From Saccharothrix sp. NRRL B-16314 (GTDB taxonomy: Bacteria; Actinomycetota; Actinomycetes; Mycobacteriales; Pseudonocardiaceae), in contig NZ_JNXC01000042.1 in assembly GCF_000716595.1 (NCBI RefSeq), forward strand, positions 1-51,522: a DNA stretch of 51,522 nt, read 5' to 3'. A model generated the notes under the pieces. The model saw only the letters and a program-made list of their open reading frames with translations, had not been told where the DNA came from and ran no database searches. Positions 1 to 7,267 of the stretch are shown here, piece after piece (position 1 is the first letter of the stretch; each line of letters begins with the position of its first letter). Position numbers and translations under genes: made by a program.

Positions 1-89
1 GGGCCAGGGCCAGGGCCAGGGCCAGGGCGGGGGCGGGGCGCGGGCAGGACTTGGGGAAGGGCGGGGGCGGGACTTGGGCAGGGCGGGGG
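1..89. repeat. G-rich low-complexity tract with GGGCCA tandem repeat
   Basis: The window opens inside four perfect copies of the hexamer GGGCCA (1-24), followed by irregular GGGCGG/GACTTGGG units up to the stop codon of the first gene. The + strand is almost free of C and T runs and could form G-quadruplexes. It lies just downstream of the small minus-strand gene. The left edge is cut by the window, so the true copy number is unknown. Confidence 0.75.
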
Positions 90-272
90 TCAGGACGCGG
101 GCGTGGCGCCTTCCGGCGGCTCGCTGTCGGGCAGCGGGTCCGGGGTGGTCTTGGCGAGGTCGGCCGCGACCACCTTCGCCTCGTCGATCTTCCGCTGCGT
201 GTCGGCCAGCCGCTCCTCCTGCTCGGAGGTGTCCACCTCGGGCACGTGGGTCCCGCGCTCGTCATCGGCCAT
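90..272 (-). CDS. small hydrophilic hypothetical protein
   Basis: This encodes about 60 residues, acidic and highly charged, with a central stretch (EEQEERLADTQRKIDEAKVV-like) that should be helical or coiled coil, and a Pro/Glu-rich C-terminus. I chose the ATG at 272, whose product starts MADDERG. A GTG at 314 in the same frame would add 14 residues and sits too close to its only GAGG. There is no signal peptide or membrane segment. It is divergent from the metallophosphoesterase at 376. I recognise no family; third-position GC supports real coding. Confidence 0.55.
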   Translation of the reverse strand: MADDERGTHVPEVDTSEQEERLADTQRKIDEAKVVAADLAKTTPDPLPDSEPPEGATPAS

Positions 273-375
273 GTGACCAGGGTTTCCGCGCGCCGGACCG
301 GCAAACTTGGACACCGCCTCGGCGGCGGGCTACCTTCGATAAGAGCCCACTGGTTCGTAACACCGAGGAGAACCG

Positions 376-1560
376 ATGTCGAGCACGACGACCGCGCCAC
401 CCCGCCCAACCGCACGGCGGCGGGTCGTGTTCACGGCGGTGCTGCTGACCGTGACGGCACTGCTGTTCTGGGTGCCGTGGACGGTGCTGCTCACGCCGGG
501 AGCGCAGTGGCCGTGGCCGGTGCAGGCGGTCGGCACGGCGTTCTTCGTGGTCACGTCGGTGGCGTTCCCGCTGCTCTTGATCCGCGCGCACGGCCGCGAG
601 CACTCCGACCGGGCCGCCCGCACCGCGCACCTGATGCTCGGCGTGGCATGGGTGTTCTTCGCCTGGTCGGTGATCGCGCACGTGCTGCGACTCGTGCTGG
701 CGGCAGCGGACGTCGCCGACCCGTTCCGGTCTCGTTTGGTGGCGGTGTCGCTGCTCGTGGTCGGCCTCGCCCTCGTCGCCTACGGCATCGGCGAGGCACG
801 CCGCGTGCCGCGCGTGAAGCGGACCGACGTGGTGCTCCCCCGCCTCGACAAGGCGTTCGACGGCCTCACCATCGCCGTCCTCGCCGACACGCACTACGGC
901 GCGATCGACCGCACGAAGTGGTCCGAGGGCACGGTGGCGGCCGTCAACCAGCTCGACGCCGACGTCGTCGTCCACGTCGGCGACATCGCGGACGGCACGG
1001 TGGCGCAGCGCCGAGGCCAGGCCGCCGCGCTGGGCGACGTCCAGGCGCGGCACCGGTTCTACGTGTCCGGCAACCACGAGTACGGCAGCAACGCCCAGGC
1101 CTGGCTGGACCACATGGCCGAGCTGGGCTGGACGAGCCTGCACAACCAGCACCGCGTGCTCGAACGCGATGACGCGCGTCTGGTGTTCGCGGGCGTGGAC
1201 GACGTCACCGGCGCGCACTCCGGCGAAGCGGGCCACGGCTCCGACCTCGCCGCCGCGCTGAGCGGCACCCGCGACGACGACGCGGTGGTGCTGCTGGCGC
1301 ACCAGCCGAGCGAGATCCCGAAGGCGGTGGCCGCCGGTGTGGACCTCCAGCTGTCCGGTCACACGCACGGCGGCCAGATCTGGCCGTTCCACCTGCTCGT
1401 GCGGCTCCAGCAGCCGGTGCTGGCCGGGCTGAGCCGGCACGGCGAGCGCACCAGGCTCTACACGAGTCGGGGCGCCGGGTTCTGGGGACCGCCGCTGCGG
1501 GTCTTCGCGCCGAGCGAGATCTCACTGCTCACGCTGCGCACCGCCGAGGGGATTCAGTAG
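376..1560 (+). CDS. membrane-anchored metallophosphoesterase (YkuE/YaeI-like)
   Basis: A calcineurin-like phosphoesterase of 394 residues. The N-terminal ~140 residues hold about four hydrophobic segments, so the enzyme is membrane-anchored. The C-terminal half shows the dinuclear metal motifs in order: LADTHYG, VGDIADG, GNHEYGS, LAHQPSEI and SGHTHGGQIWP. All metal ligands expected for the family are present, so it should be active; relatives hydrolyse phosphodiesters, some acting on lipid or cell-wall precursors. The ATG at 376 follows a GAGGAG. It converges with the next gene, and the two 3' ends overlap by 7 bp. The substrate is not evident from the sequence. Confidence 0.88.
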   Translation: MSSTTTAPPRPTARRRVVFTAVLLTVTALLFWVPWTVLLTPGAQWPWPVQAVGTAFFVVTSVAFPLLLIRAHGREHSDRAARTAHLMLGVAWVFFAWSVIAHVLRLVLAAADVADPFRSRLVAVSLLVVGLALVAYGIGEARRVPRVKRTDVVLPRLDKAFDGLTIAVLADTHYGAIDRTKWSEGTVAAVNQLDADVVVHVGDIADGTVAQRRGQAAALGDVQARHRFYVSGNHEYGSNAQAWLDHMAELGWTSLHNQHRVLERDDARLVFAGVDDVTGAHSGEAGHGSDLAAALSGTRDDDAVVLLAHQPSEIPKAVAAGVDLQLSGHTHGGQIWPFHLLVRLQQPVLAGLSRHGERTRLYTSRGAGFWGPPLRVFAPSEISLLTLRTAEGIQ

Positions 1561-1805
1561 GAGCGCCGTCCCGGTCCGGGCGGCGGCTCGTAGTCGTAGT
1601 CCTCGTCCGGCACGGTGAACGGCAGCGGCCGGTTCGTCCAGGAGTCGATCAGGATCACGATCGCCGCGCACACGATGACGACGGCACCGACCCAGCCCAG
1701 GCCACCCCAGACCAGGATGCCCGCGATCAGCACCAGCGGCAGGACTATGAACAGGCAGAACGGGTCGACCCGCCCAAAATGCCGCCGTCCTCCGGAACTC
1801 GCCAT
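1554..1805 (-). CDS. small two-helix membrane protein
   Basis: An 83-residue protein with a central ~40-residue hydrophobic block (FIVLPLVLIAGILVWGGLGW onward) that forms one long or two short transmembrane helices, then a Pro/Asp/Tyr-rich cytoplasmic tail. The ATG at 1805 has a clear GGGAGGA six bases upstream and is preferred over the in-frame start at 1823. The stop codon lies inside the end of the convergent phosphoesterase gene. Function is unknown; such short actinobacterial membrane proteins are common. Confidence 0.75.
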   Translation of the reverse strand: MASSGGRRHFGRVDPFCLFIVLPLVLIAGILVWGGLGWVGAVVIVCAAIVILIDSWTNRPLPFTVPDEDYDYEPPPGPGRRSY

Positions 1806-1877
1806 CAACGTCCTCCCAGTCAAGCGCCTCCCTGGGTGAACTTACGCGACGGGTACCGCCGACCGATCAACCGGGCG

Positions 1878-2369
1878 TCACCGACCGCGCCGCTCCCGAC
1901 CGGGATACTGCCCGTGGGTCCGTTCGGCGACCGTGCCGAGCACCGCCAGCAGCACCATGCCGGCACCCAGCGCGAGGTGCAGCAGGTTGTCGGCCGGGTT
2001 GAAGGGGGCGAAGTTCGCCCCGCCGCCGCCGTGGCCCATCGAGTGCACGACCGACCCGTAGGCCCAGAGCAGCAGGTAGAGGAACCCACCAGTGGCCAGG
2101 TACACGCGGGACGCACCCCACGTCCAAGCCGACAGGACCCCGGCCACGCCGAACAGCAGGTGCAGCGCGTTGTGCAGCACGGACACCTGGAACACGCCGA
2201 ACAGCATCGAGTCGGAGTGCGGCCCGGCGAGTTCGAGCAGGTAGAGGTCCTCGGTCACGCCCGGCACGAAGCCCAGCACGCCGACCAGCAGGAACACCGC
2301 GCCGACGAACAGGGCGAGGGACTGGACGGGACGACGGCGGAGGCCGACGCGTTCCGCTGAGCTCGTCAT
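1878..2369 (-). CDS. DUF4383 family membrane protein
   Basis: A 163-residue protein with four predicted transmembrane helices. Between helices 1 and 2 there is the family-typical HSDSMLFGVFQVSVLHNALH segment, and near the end NPADNLLHLALG. The His-rich turns before helices 2 and 4 are the hallmark of DUF4383. The ATG at 2369 has a strong GGAGGTG ribosome site. It is divergent from the molybdate operon, with 102 bp between starts. The biochemical role of the family is unknown to me. Confidence 0.85.
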   Translation of the reverse strand: MTSSAERVGLRRRPVQSLALFVGAVFLLVGVLGFVPGVTEDLYLLELAGPHSDSMLFGVFQVSVLHNALHLLFGVAGVLSAWTWGASRVYLATGGFLYLLLWAYGSVVHSMGHGGGGANFAPFNPADNLLHLALGAGMVLLAVLGTVAERTHGQYPGRERRGR

Positions 2370-2458
2370 GGCTGTCACCTCCGGTGCACCGGCTGTGTGC
2401 GGCGTACCCGGAGCCGAATGGGTGAAACGAAGATCACGTAGTGCCGCAGGTTCGGAGT

Positions 2459-2474
2459 TATACTCGTCACTGTG
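2459..2474 (+). promoter_or_regulatory. -10 box TATACT and leaderless GTG start
   Basis: A near-consensus -10 hexamer TATACT (2459-2464) ends seven bases before the GTG start at 2472. Transcription should therefore begin at or next to the start codon, giving a leaderless mRNA. There is no Shine-Dalgarno sequence in this gap. No convincing -35 was found. Confidence 0.6.
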
Positions 2475-2870
2475 CCGAATCTGCGGATCAGTGAGGCTGC
2501 CGTCCTTCTCGGGGTCAGCGACGACACCGTGCGCCGGTGGATCGAGCAGGGCCGGTTGGCCGAGGTGCAGCTCGACAGCGGGCGCAAGGGTGTGGACGGC
2601 CGGGAGTTGGCGGAGTTCGCCCAGCGGCTGGCCGAGGCGCCCGAGCCGGGGGTGACGGTGGCCGCGTCGGCGCGCAACCGGATGCGGGGGATCGTCACCC
2701 GGGTCCTCAAGGACGGCGTGATGGCGCAGGTCGAGATGCAGGCCGGGCCGTTCCGGGTGGTGTCGCTGATGAGCCGCGAGTCGGCCGACGAGCTGGGCCT
2801 GGAGGTCGGCAGCGTGGCGGTCGCCTCGATCAAGTCCACCCACGTCGTGGTCGAGATCCCGGAGTCCTGA
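2472..2870 (+). CDS. HTH-TOBE molybdenum-pterin binding regulator
   Basis: 132 residues in two parts. Residues 1-55 are a MerR/excisionase-like helix-turn-helix (LRISEAAVLLGVSDDTVRRW) and residues ~62-130 a TOBE/Mop domain (ARNRMRGIVTRVLKDGVMAQVEMQ...VSLMSRESADELGLEVGS...IKSTHVVV). Mop domains bind molybdate or molybdopterin, so this is probably a molybdate-responsive regulator or storage protein. It is the first gene of the mod operon: its TGA overlaps the modA ATG by one base. The GTG at 2472 is read from a probable leaderless transcript. Confidence 0.87.
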   Translation: MPNLRISEAAVLLGVSDDTVRRWIEQGRLAEVQLDSGRKGVDGRELAEFAQRLAEAPEPGVTVAASARNRMRGIVTRVLKDGVMAQVEMQAGPFRVVSLMSRESADELGLEVGSVAVASIKSTHVVVEIPES

Positions 2871-3616
2871 TGCGCGCTCTCGCCCTGGTGGCGCTGCTCG
2901 TCCTGGCGGGCTGCGGCGAGCGGGCGCCCGACGGTGCGGTGACCGGGCGGATCACCGTGTTCGCGGCGGCGTCGTTGACCGGGACCTTCACCCGGCTCGG
3001 CGAGGACTTCGAGGCCGCCAACCCCGGCGTGGACGTCGTGTTCAACTTCGGCGGCAGCTCCGGCCTGGCGCGGCAGATCGGCCAGGGCGCGCCGGCGGAC
3101 GTGTTCGCCTCGGCCGCGCCCTCGACCATGGCGCAGGTCGTCGACGCGGGCGGGACGGCTGCCGCGCCCGTCACGTTCGCGCGCAACCGGCTGGAGATCG
3201 CGGTGCCACGGGGCAACCCGGCGGGAATCTCCGGGCTGGCCGACTTCGGGGACGCCGACGCCAAGATCGCGCTGTGCGCCGAGCAGGTGCCGTGCGGGGC
3301 AGCGGCGAAGCGGGCGTTCGACGCCGCCGGGATCACCGCCCGGCCGGACACGCTGGAGCAGGACGTGAAGGCCGTGCTGACCAAGGTGCGGCTCGGCGAG
3401 GTGGACGCGGCGCTCGTGTACCGGACGGACGTGCGGTCCGCGGCCGGCGAGGTCGAGGGCATCGCGTTCCCCGGAGCCGACGGGACGGTCAACGACTACG
3501 TGATCGCGCCCCTGGCGGCGGCACCCGACGACGCGGGCGCTCGGGCGTTCGTCGAGCACGTCCGGTCCGACCGGGGCCGGGCGGTGCTCGCCGAGGCCGG
3601 GTTCGACGCGCCGTGA
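2870..3616 (+). CDS. modA: molybdate ABC transporter, substrate-binding lipoprotein
   Basis: A 248-residue ModA. A lipobox (LLVLAGC) ends a short signal peptide at Cys ~16, so the protein is lipid-anchored outside the membrane. The oxyanion-binding motifs FAAASLTGTF, FNFGGSSGLARQI and GAPADVFASA are present, with VYRTDV near the C-terminal half. It captures molybdate (or tungstate) for ModB/ModC. The ATG overlaps the preceding stop (TGATG), and its own stop overlaps the modB GTG. Confidence 0.93.
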   Translation: MRALALVALLVLAGCGERAPDGAVTGRITVFAAASLTGTFTRLGEDFEAANPGVDVVFNFGGSSGLARQIGQGAPADVFASAAPSTMAQVVDAGGTAAAPVTFARNRLEIAVPRGNPAGISGLADFGDADAKIALCAEQVPCGAAAKRAFDAAGITARPDTLEQDVKAVLTKVRLGEVDAALVYRTDVRSAAGEVEGIAFPGADGTVNDYVIAPLAAAPDDAGARAFVEHVRSDRGRAVLAEAGFDAP

Positions 3617-4419
3617 CGTCGACCCGTCGCCGCGCCCGCGGCCGGCTGCCGGTGGTCCTGGTGCTGCCGGCCGTGATCGGGCTCGCGTTCCTGCTCGTAC
3701 CGCTGGTCGGGCTCCTCGTCCGCGCGCCCTGGAGCACCCTGCCGGAGCGGCTGGCCGGCGAGTCGGTCGGCCAGGCGCTGCGGCTGTCGCTGGTGTGCGC
3801 GAGCCTCGCGACGGTCGTCTGCCTGGTGCTCGGGGTGCCGTTGGCGTGGCTGCTCGCGCGCGGCGACGTGCCGGGGCGCGGGCTGCTGCGGGCGCTGGTG
3901 ACGGTGCCGCTCGTGCTGCCGCCCGTGGTGGGCGGGGTGGCGTTGCTGTTCGTGCTGGGCAGACGAGGGTTGCTCGGGCAGCACCTCGACGCGTGGTTCG
4001 GCATCTCGCTGCCGTTCACCACGGCCGGGGTGGTGCTGGCGGAGGCGTTCGTGGCCATGCCGTTCCTGGTCATCTCGGTGGAGGGCGCGTTGCGCGCCGC
4101 CGATCCGCGGTACGAGGAGGCCGCCGCGACCTTGGGCGCGTCGCGCTGGCTGGCGTTCCGGCGGGTGACGCTGCCGTCGATCCTGCCGGGCGTGGTGGCC
4201 GGGACGGTGCTGTGCTGGGCGCGTGCGTTGGGCGAGTTCGGCGCCACCATCACGTTCGCGGGCAACTTCCCCGGTGAGACGACCACCATGCCGCTGGCCG
4301 TGTACCTGGCCCTGGAATCCGATCCGGAGTCCGCGATCGTGCTCAGCGTCGTGCTGCTGCTGGTGTCCGTCGGTGTGCTGGCCGCGTTGCGCGACCGGTG
4401 GATCAGCGGGCCGTCGTGA
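3613..4419 (+). CDS. modB: molybdate ABC transporter permease
   Basis: A 268-residue inner-membrane permease with about six transmembrane helices. It carries the EAA cytoplasmic loop (EEAAATLGASRWLAFRRVTLP), which docks on the ATPase, and the ModB-typical ARALGEFGATITFAGNFPGET sequence. The GTG at 3613 overlaps the modA stop as GTGA. Length and motifs match ModB, so molybdate specificity is well supported by both context and sequence. Confidence 0.93.
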   Translation: MTSTRRRARGRLPVVLVLPAVIGLAFLLVPLVGLLVRAPWSTLPERLAGESVGQALRLSLVCASLATVVCLVLGVPLAWLLARGDVPGRGLLRALVTVPLVLPPVVGGVALLFVLGRRGLLGQHLDAWFGISLPFTTAGVVLAEAFVAMPFLVISVEGALRAADPRYEEAAATLGASRWLAFRRVTLPSILPGVVAGTVLCWARALGEFGATITFAGNFPGETTTMPLAVYLALESDPESAIVLSVVLLLVSVGVLAALRDRWISGPS

Positions 4420-5465
4420 CGTTGCACGCGAACCTCGAAGTCGTCCGGGACGGGTTCCGGCTCGGCGCGGAGCTGGCCGTCGAACCGGGTGAGGTGGTCG
4501 CGCTCCTCGGCCCGAACGGCGCGGGCAAGACCACCGCCCTGCGCGCGCTCGCCGGGCTGCTTCCGTTGAGCGGCGGGCACATCCGGTTGGGCGGGCAGAC
4601 CTGGGACGCGCCACCGGACGTGTTCCGGCCCGCCGAACGGCGTCCGATCGGCGTGGTCTTCCAGGACTACCTGCTGTTCGCGCACCTGTCCGCGTTGGAA
4701 AACGTCGCCTTCGGTCTGCGGGCGCGGGGTGTCGGCCGTGCGGTGGCCCGTGCGGAGGCGGCCCGCTGGCTCGACCTGGTCGGGCTGGCGGAGCACGCGA
4801 AAGCCAAGCCGCGCACGCTGTCCGGCGGCCAAGCCCAACGCGTCGCCCTGGCCCGCGCCCTGGCCACCGGCCCGGAGCTCCTGCTGCTCGACGAGCCGTT
4901 GGCCGCGCTCGACGCCGCCACCCGGCTGCACGTGCGCGCCGAACTCGGCCGCCACCTGCACGACTACCCCGGCCACACGCTCCTCGTCACGCACGACCCG
5001 TTGGACGCGATGGTGCTGGCCGACCGGCTGGTGGTGCTGGAGCACGGCGCGATCGTGCAGCAAGGCACGCCGACCGAAGTCGCCCGCCGACCGCGCACCG
5101 ACTACGTCGCCGACCTGGTCGGCCTCAACCTCTACCGCGGCACGGCGCACGGCACGGCCGTCGCCCTGGACTCCGGCGGCACGCTCACCGTCGCGCTGCC
5201 GGTGACCGGGCCGGTGCACGTCGTGTTCCCGCCCACCGCCGTCAGCCTCCACCCCGAGAACCCGGCCGGCAGCCCGCGCAACGCGTGGCGCGTCACCGTG
5301 GCGGGGATCGAGCAGCACGCCCACACCACCCGCGTGCGGTTGGACGGCGTGCCGCCCGTGCTGGCCGACATCACCACCGCTACCGTCGCCGACCTGCGCC
5401 TCCAGCCCGGTGATGAGCTGTGGGCGGCGGTCAAGGCCACCGAGGTGCACGCCTACCCGTCCTGA
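4416..5465 (+). CDS. modC: molybdate ABC transporter ATPase
   Basis: A 349-residue ATPase. Walker A GPNGAGKTT is at residues ~32-40, then the Q-loop VFQDYLLF, signature LSGGQAQR, Walker B LLLLDEPLAAL and switch VTHD. The C-terminal ~110 residues form a TOBE-like domain (GIEQHAHTTRVRLDG...DLRLQPGDELWAAVKATEV) that can bind molybdate for feedback inhibition. The GTG at 4416 overlaps the modB stop as GTGA. An upstream in-frame GTG at 4398 lies inside modB and is less likely. Confidence 0.93.
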   Translation: MTLHANLEVVRDGFRLGAELAVEPGEVVALLGPNGAGKTTALRALAGLLPLSGGHIRLGGQTWDAPPDVFRPAERRPIGVVFQDYLLFAHLSALENVAFGLRARGVGRAVARAEAARWLDLVGLAEHAKAKPRTLSGGQAQRVALARALATGPELLLLDEPLAALDAATRLHVRAELGRHLHDYPGHTLLVTHDPLDAMVLADRLVVLEHGAIVQQGTPTEVARRPRTDYVADLVGLNLYRGTAHGTAVALDSGGTLTVALPVTGPVHVVFPPTAVSLHPENPAGSPRNAWRVTVAGIEQHAHTTRVRLDGVPPVLADITTATVADLRLQPGDELWAAVKATEVHAYPS

Positions 5466-5503
5466 CTGTGATTCACCAATCACTGTCGAAAACCAGCTTG
5501 GCT

Positions 5504-5532
5504 TGACACTTCCACTCGCACGGCGGTTAACT
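5504..5532 (+). promoter_or_regulatory. sigma70-type promoter of the MDR oxidoreductase
   Basis: A perfect -35 box TTGACA (5504-5509) and a -10 TTAACT (5527-5532) are separated by exactly 17 bp, in the 112-bp gap after modC. The predicted start is near 5539, immediately before the palindromic operator. Confidence 0.65.
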
Positions 5533-5541
5533 CGGCCTTGA

Positions 5542-5561
5542 ATGAGTGACTGACCACTCAT
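5542..5561. promoter_or_regulatory. palindromic operator, probably TetR-type
   Basis: Seven-base perfect arms ATGAGTG and CACTCAT are separated by six bases, placed just after the predicted transcription start and before the Shine-Dalgarno of the 5578 gene. Position and size suit a repressor of the TetR class. The cognate repressor is not evident next to it. Confidence 0.6.
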
Positions 5562-5577
5562 ACTCTTGGAGGAAGCG

Positions 5578-6615
5578 ATGGGCCGGCAGTCCACCGAGCA
5601 GATCCTGGAAGTCGTCCTCCCCGGCGTGGTCGAGCCCGACGGTCTCGAACTGCGCCACCGCGACCGGCCCTCCCCCGCCGCCGGGCAGGCCCTCGTGCGG
5701 GTCGAGGCGTCCGGGGTGTCCTTCGCGGAGCAGCAGATGCGCCGCGCCAAGTACTACGACCAGCCGGCGTTCCCGTTCGTGCCCGGCTACGACGTGGTCG
5801 GCACGGTCGTGGAGGCCGGCACCGGGGTCGACCCCGCCCTGATCGGCGGCCGGTTCGCCGCGCTGACCAAGATCGGCGGCTGGGCGAGCCACGCGCTGGT
5901 GGACGCGGCCGACCTGGTGCCGGTGCCCGAGGGCGTCGACCCCGCCGAAGCGGAGACGGTCGTGGTCAACGGCCTCACCGCGTGGCAGATGCTGCACGGC
6001 GTCGCGAAGGTCGCCGCCGGCCAGACCGTGCTGGTGCACGGCGCGAACGGCGGCGTCGGCTCGACGCTGGTGCAACTGGCCCGCCTGGCCGGCGCGCGGG
6101 TCGTCGGCACCGCGTCGCCCCGGCACCACGACGCGGTCCGCGCGCTGGGCGCGGCCCCCGTCGACTACCGGGACACGGACCTGCCCGCCAGGGTGCGCGA
6201 GCTGGCACCGGACGGCGTCGACGCCGTGTTCGACCACGTCGGCGGCCCCGGCATCGTCGACTCCTACCGGTTGCTCGCGCCGCGCGGCACGCTCGTCGCT
6301 TACGGCACGGCGTCCACCCGTGACCAGGAGGGCTCCTCGCGCCTGCCCGTGCTGAAGCTGTTCGTCCGCCTGCTGTGGTGGAACGCGCTGCCCAACGGCC
6401 GCACCACCACGTTCTTCAACATCTGGGCGGGCCGGCGCGACGCGACGAAGTTCCGCGCCCGCGTGACGCGCGATCTCGGCGCGGTCTTCGCGCTGCTGGC
6501 CCAAGGCTCCCTGCGCGCGCAGGTCGCCGCCCGCGTGCCGCTGGAGCAGGTCGCGGACGCGATGCGGCTGGCCGAGTCGGGCACGGTCAGCGGCAAGGTC
6601 GTGCTGGTCCCCTGA
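5578..6615 (+). CDS. zinc-independent MDR-family NADPH:quinone-type oxidoreductase
   Basis: A 345-residue medium-chain dehydrogenase/reductase. The N-terminal GroES-like fold carries PFVPGYDVVGTVVEAG. The Rossmann domain starts with VLVHGANGGVGSTLVQLARLAGARVVGTA, which suits an NADPH-binding GxGGVG turn. Structural-zinc cysteines are absent, as in quinone oxidoreductases. The ATG at 5578 has GGAGG five bases before it; a TTG at 5566 is rejected because it overlaps that site. It is a single gene under its own promoter and operator, suggesting a response to an electrophile or other small molecule. The substrate is unknown. Confidence 0.85.
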   Translation: MGRQSTEQILEVVLPGVVEPDGLELRHRDRPSPAAGQALVRVEASGVSFAEQQMRRAKYYDQPAFPFVPGYDVVGTVVEAGTGVDPALIGGRFAALTKIGGWASHALVDAADLVPVPEGVDPAEAETVVVNGLTAWQMLHGVAKVAAGQTVLVHGANGGVGSTLVQLARLAGARVVGTASPRHHDAVRALGAAPVDYRDTDLPARVRELAPDGVDAVFDHVGGPGIVDSYRLLAPRGTLVAYGTASTRDQEGSSRLPVLKLFVRLLWWNALPNGRTTTFFNIWAGRRDATKFRARVTRDLGAVFALLAQGSLRAQVAARVPLEQVADAMRLAESGTVSGKVVLVP

Positions 6616-6687
6616 TCCGCCGGAATTGTCGGATGCCGCTGCTACGTTCCCCCGTGAGCCGGACGGATCAACGTGAGGAGAACTCCA

Positions 6688-7161
6688 GTGGCAGAGGTGG
6701 CATTGCGGTCGATCGAGGATTCCGACCTCGACGCGTTGTTCGACCAGATGCGCGACCCCGAGTCGGTTCGGATGGCCGCCTTCACCGCCGAAGACCCCGA
6801 TGACCGCAAAGCATTCGACAGCCACATGTCGAAGGTGAGAACCTCGCCCGGGAACACGCTTCGCGCGGTGACCCGCGATGGGCACCTCGTCGGCAGCATC
6901 GGCAGCTTCGTGATGGACGGTGACACCGAGATCACCTACTGGATCGACCGTGTGACCTGGGGCCAAGGGGTCGCCGGCCGAGCCTTGGCGCTGTTCCTCG
7001 ACACGGTGCGGGTCCGGCCCTTGTACGCCCGCGCGGCGAGCGACAACGTCGGATCGCTCCGCGTCCTGCACAAGGCGGGCTTCACGACCGTCGGCACCGA
7101 GATCTCCTACGCACCGGCCCGGAACGCCGAAATCGAGGAAACCATCCTGCGCCTCGACTAG
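6688..7161 (+). CDS. GNAT family N-acetyltransferase
   Basis: A 157-residue RimJ/RimL-like acetyltransferase. Motifs include LRSIEDSDLDALFDQMRDPE at the start, VGSIGSFVMDGDTEITYWI in the core strand, WGQGVAGRALALFLD (the acetyl-CoA pyrophosphate loop, here GQGVAG) and ASDNVGSLRVLHKAGFTTVG. The GTG at 6688 sits seven bases after GAGGAG; the upstream GTG at 6673 overlaps that ribosome site. The acceptor is unknown. It lies between the oxidoreductase and argS. Confidence 0.85.
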   Translation: MAEVALRSIEDSDLDALFDQMRDPESVRMAAFTAEDPDDRKAFDSHMSKVRTSPGNTLRAVTRDGHLVGSIGSFVMDGDTEITYWIDRVTWGQGVAGRALALFLDTVRVRPLYARAASDNVGSLRVLHKAGFTTVGTEISYAPARNAEIEETILRLD

Positions 7162-7170
7162 TGCACGACA

Positions 7171-7228
7171 GGCGCCTTTGTGGTGGCGGCGCACTCAGCG
7201 CCCCTGTGCGTCCGCCGCGAATGGCGCC
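7171..7228 (+). promoter_or_regulatory. long hairpin in the argS leader
   Basis: GGCGGCGCAC (7185-7194) pairs with GTGCG/CCGCC (7206-7216), leaving a single bulged T and an 11-base loop. The stem is flanked by two identical self-complementary GGCGCC hexamers (7171-7176 and 7223-7228) that can extend it. It lies between the GNAT stop and the argS ribosome site. It could be a terminator for the GNAT gene or a regulatory leader for argS. T-box signature sequences are absent. Confidence 0.55.
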
Positions 7229-7267
7229 TGGAACAATTGTTCTTTCCGACCAAGGAGGATGTGTCAG

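Noticed and set aside
51..1172. Long + strand Arg/Gly-rich frame starting in the G-rich repeat
   Set aside because: It overlaps the phosphoesterase in another frame and has no protein-like pattern.
3489..5750. 753-codon minus-strand frame opposite modABC
   Set aside because: The + strand frames encode recognisable ModA, ModB and ModC; the opposite frame has no family-like segment.
7171..7267. T-box riboswitch before argS
   Set aside because: The T-box sequence AGGGUGGNACCGCG and specifier loop pattern are absent; only a simple hairpin is visible.
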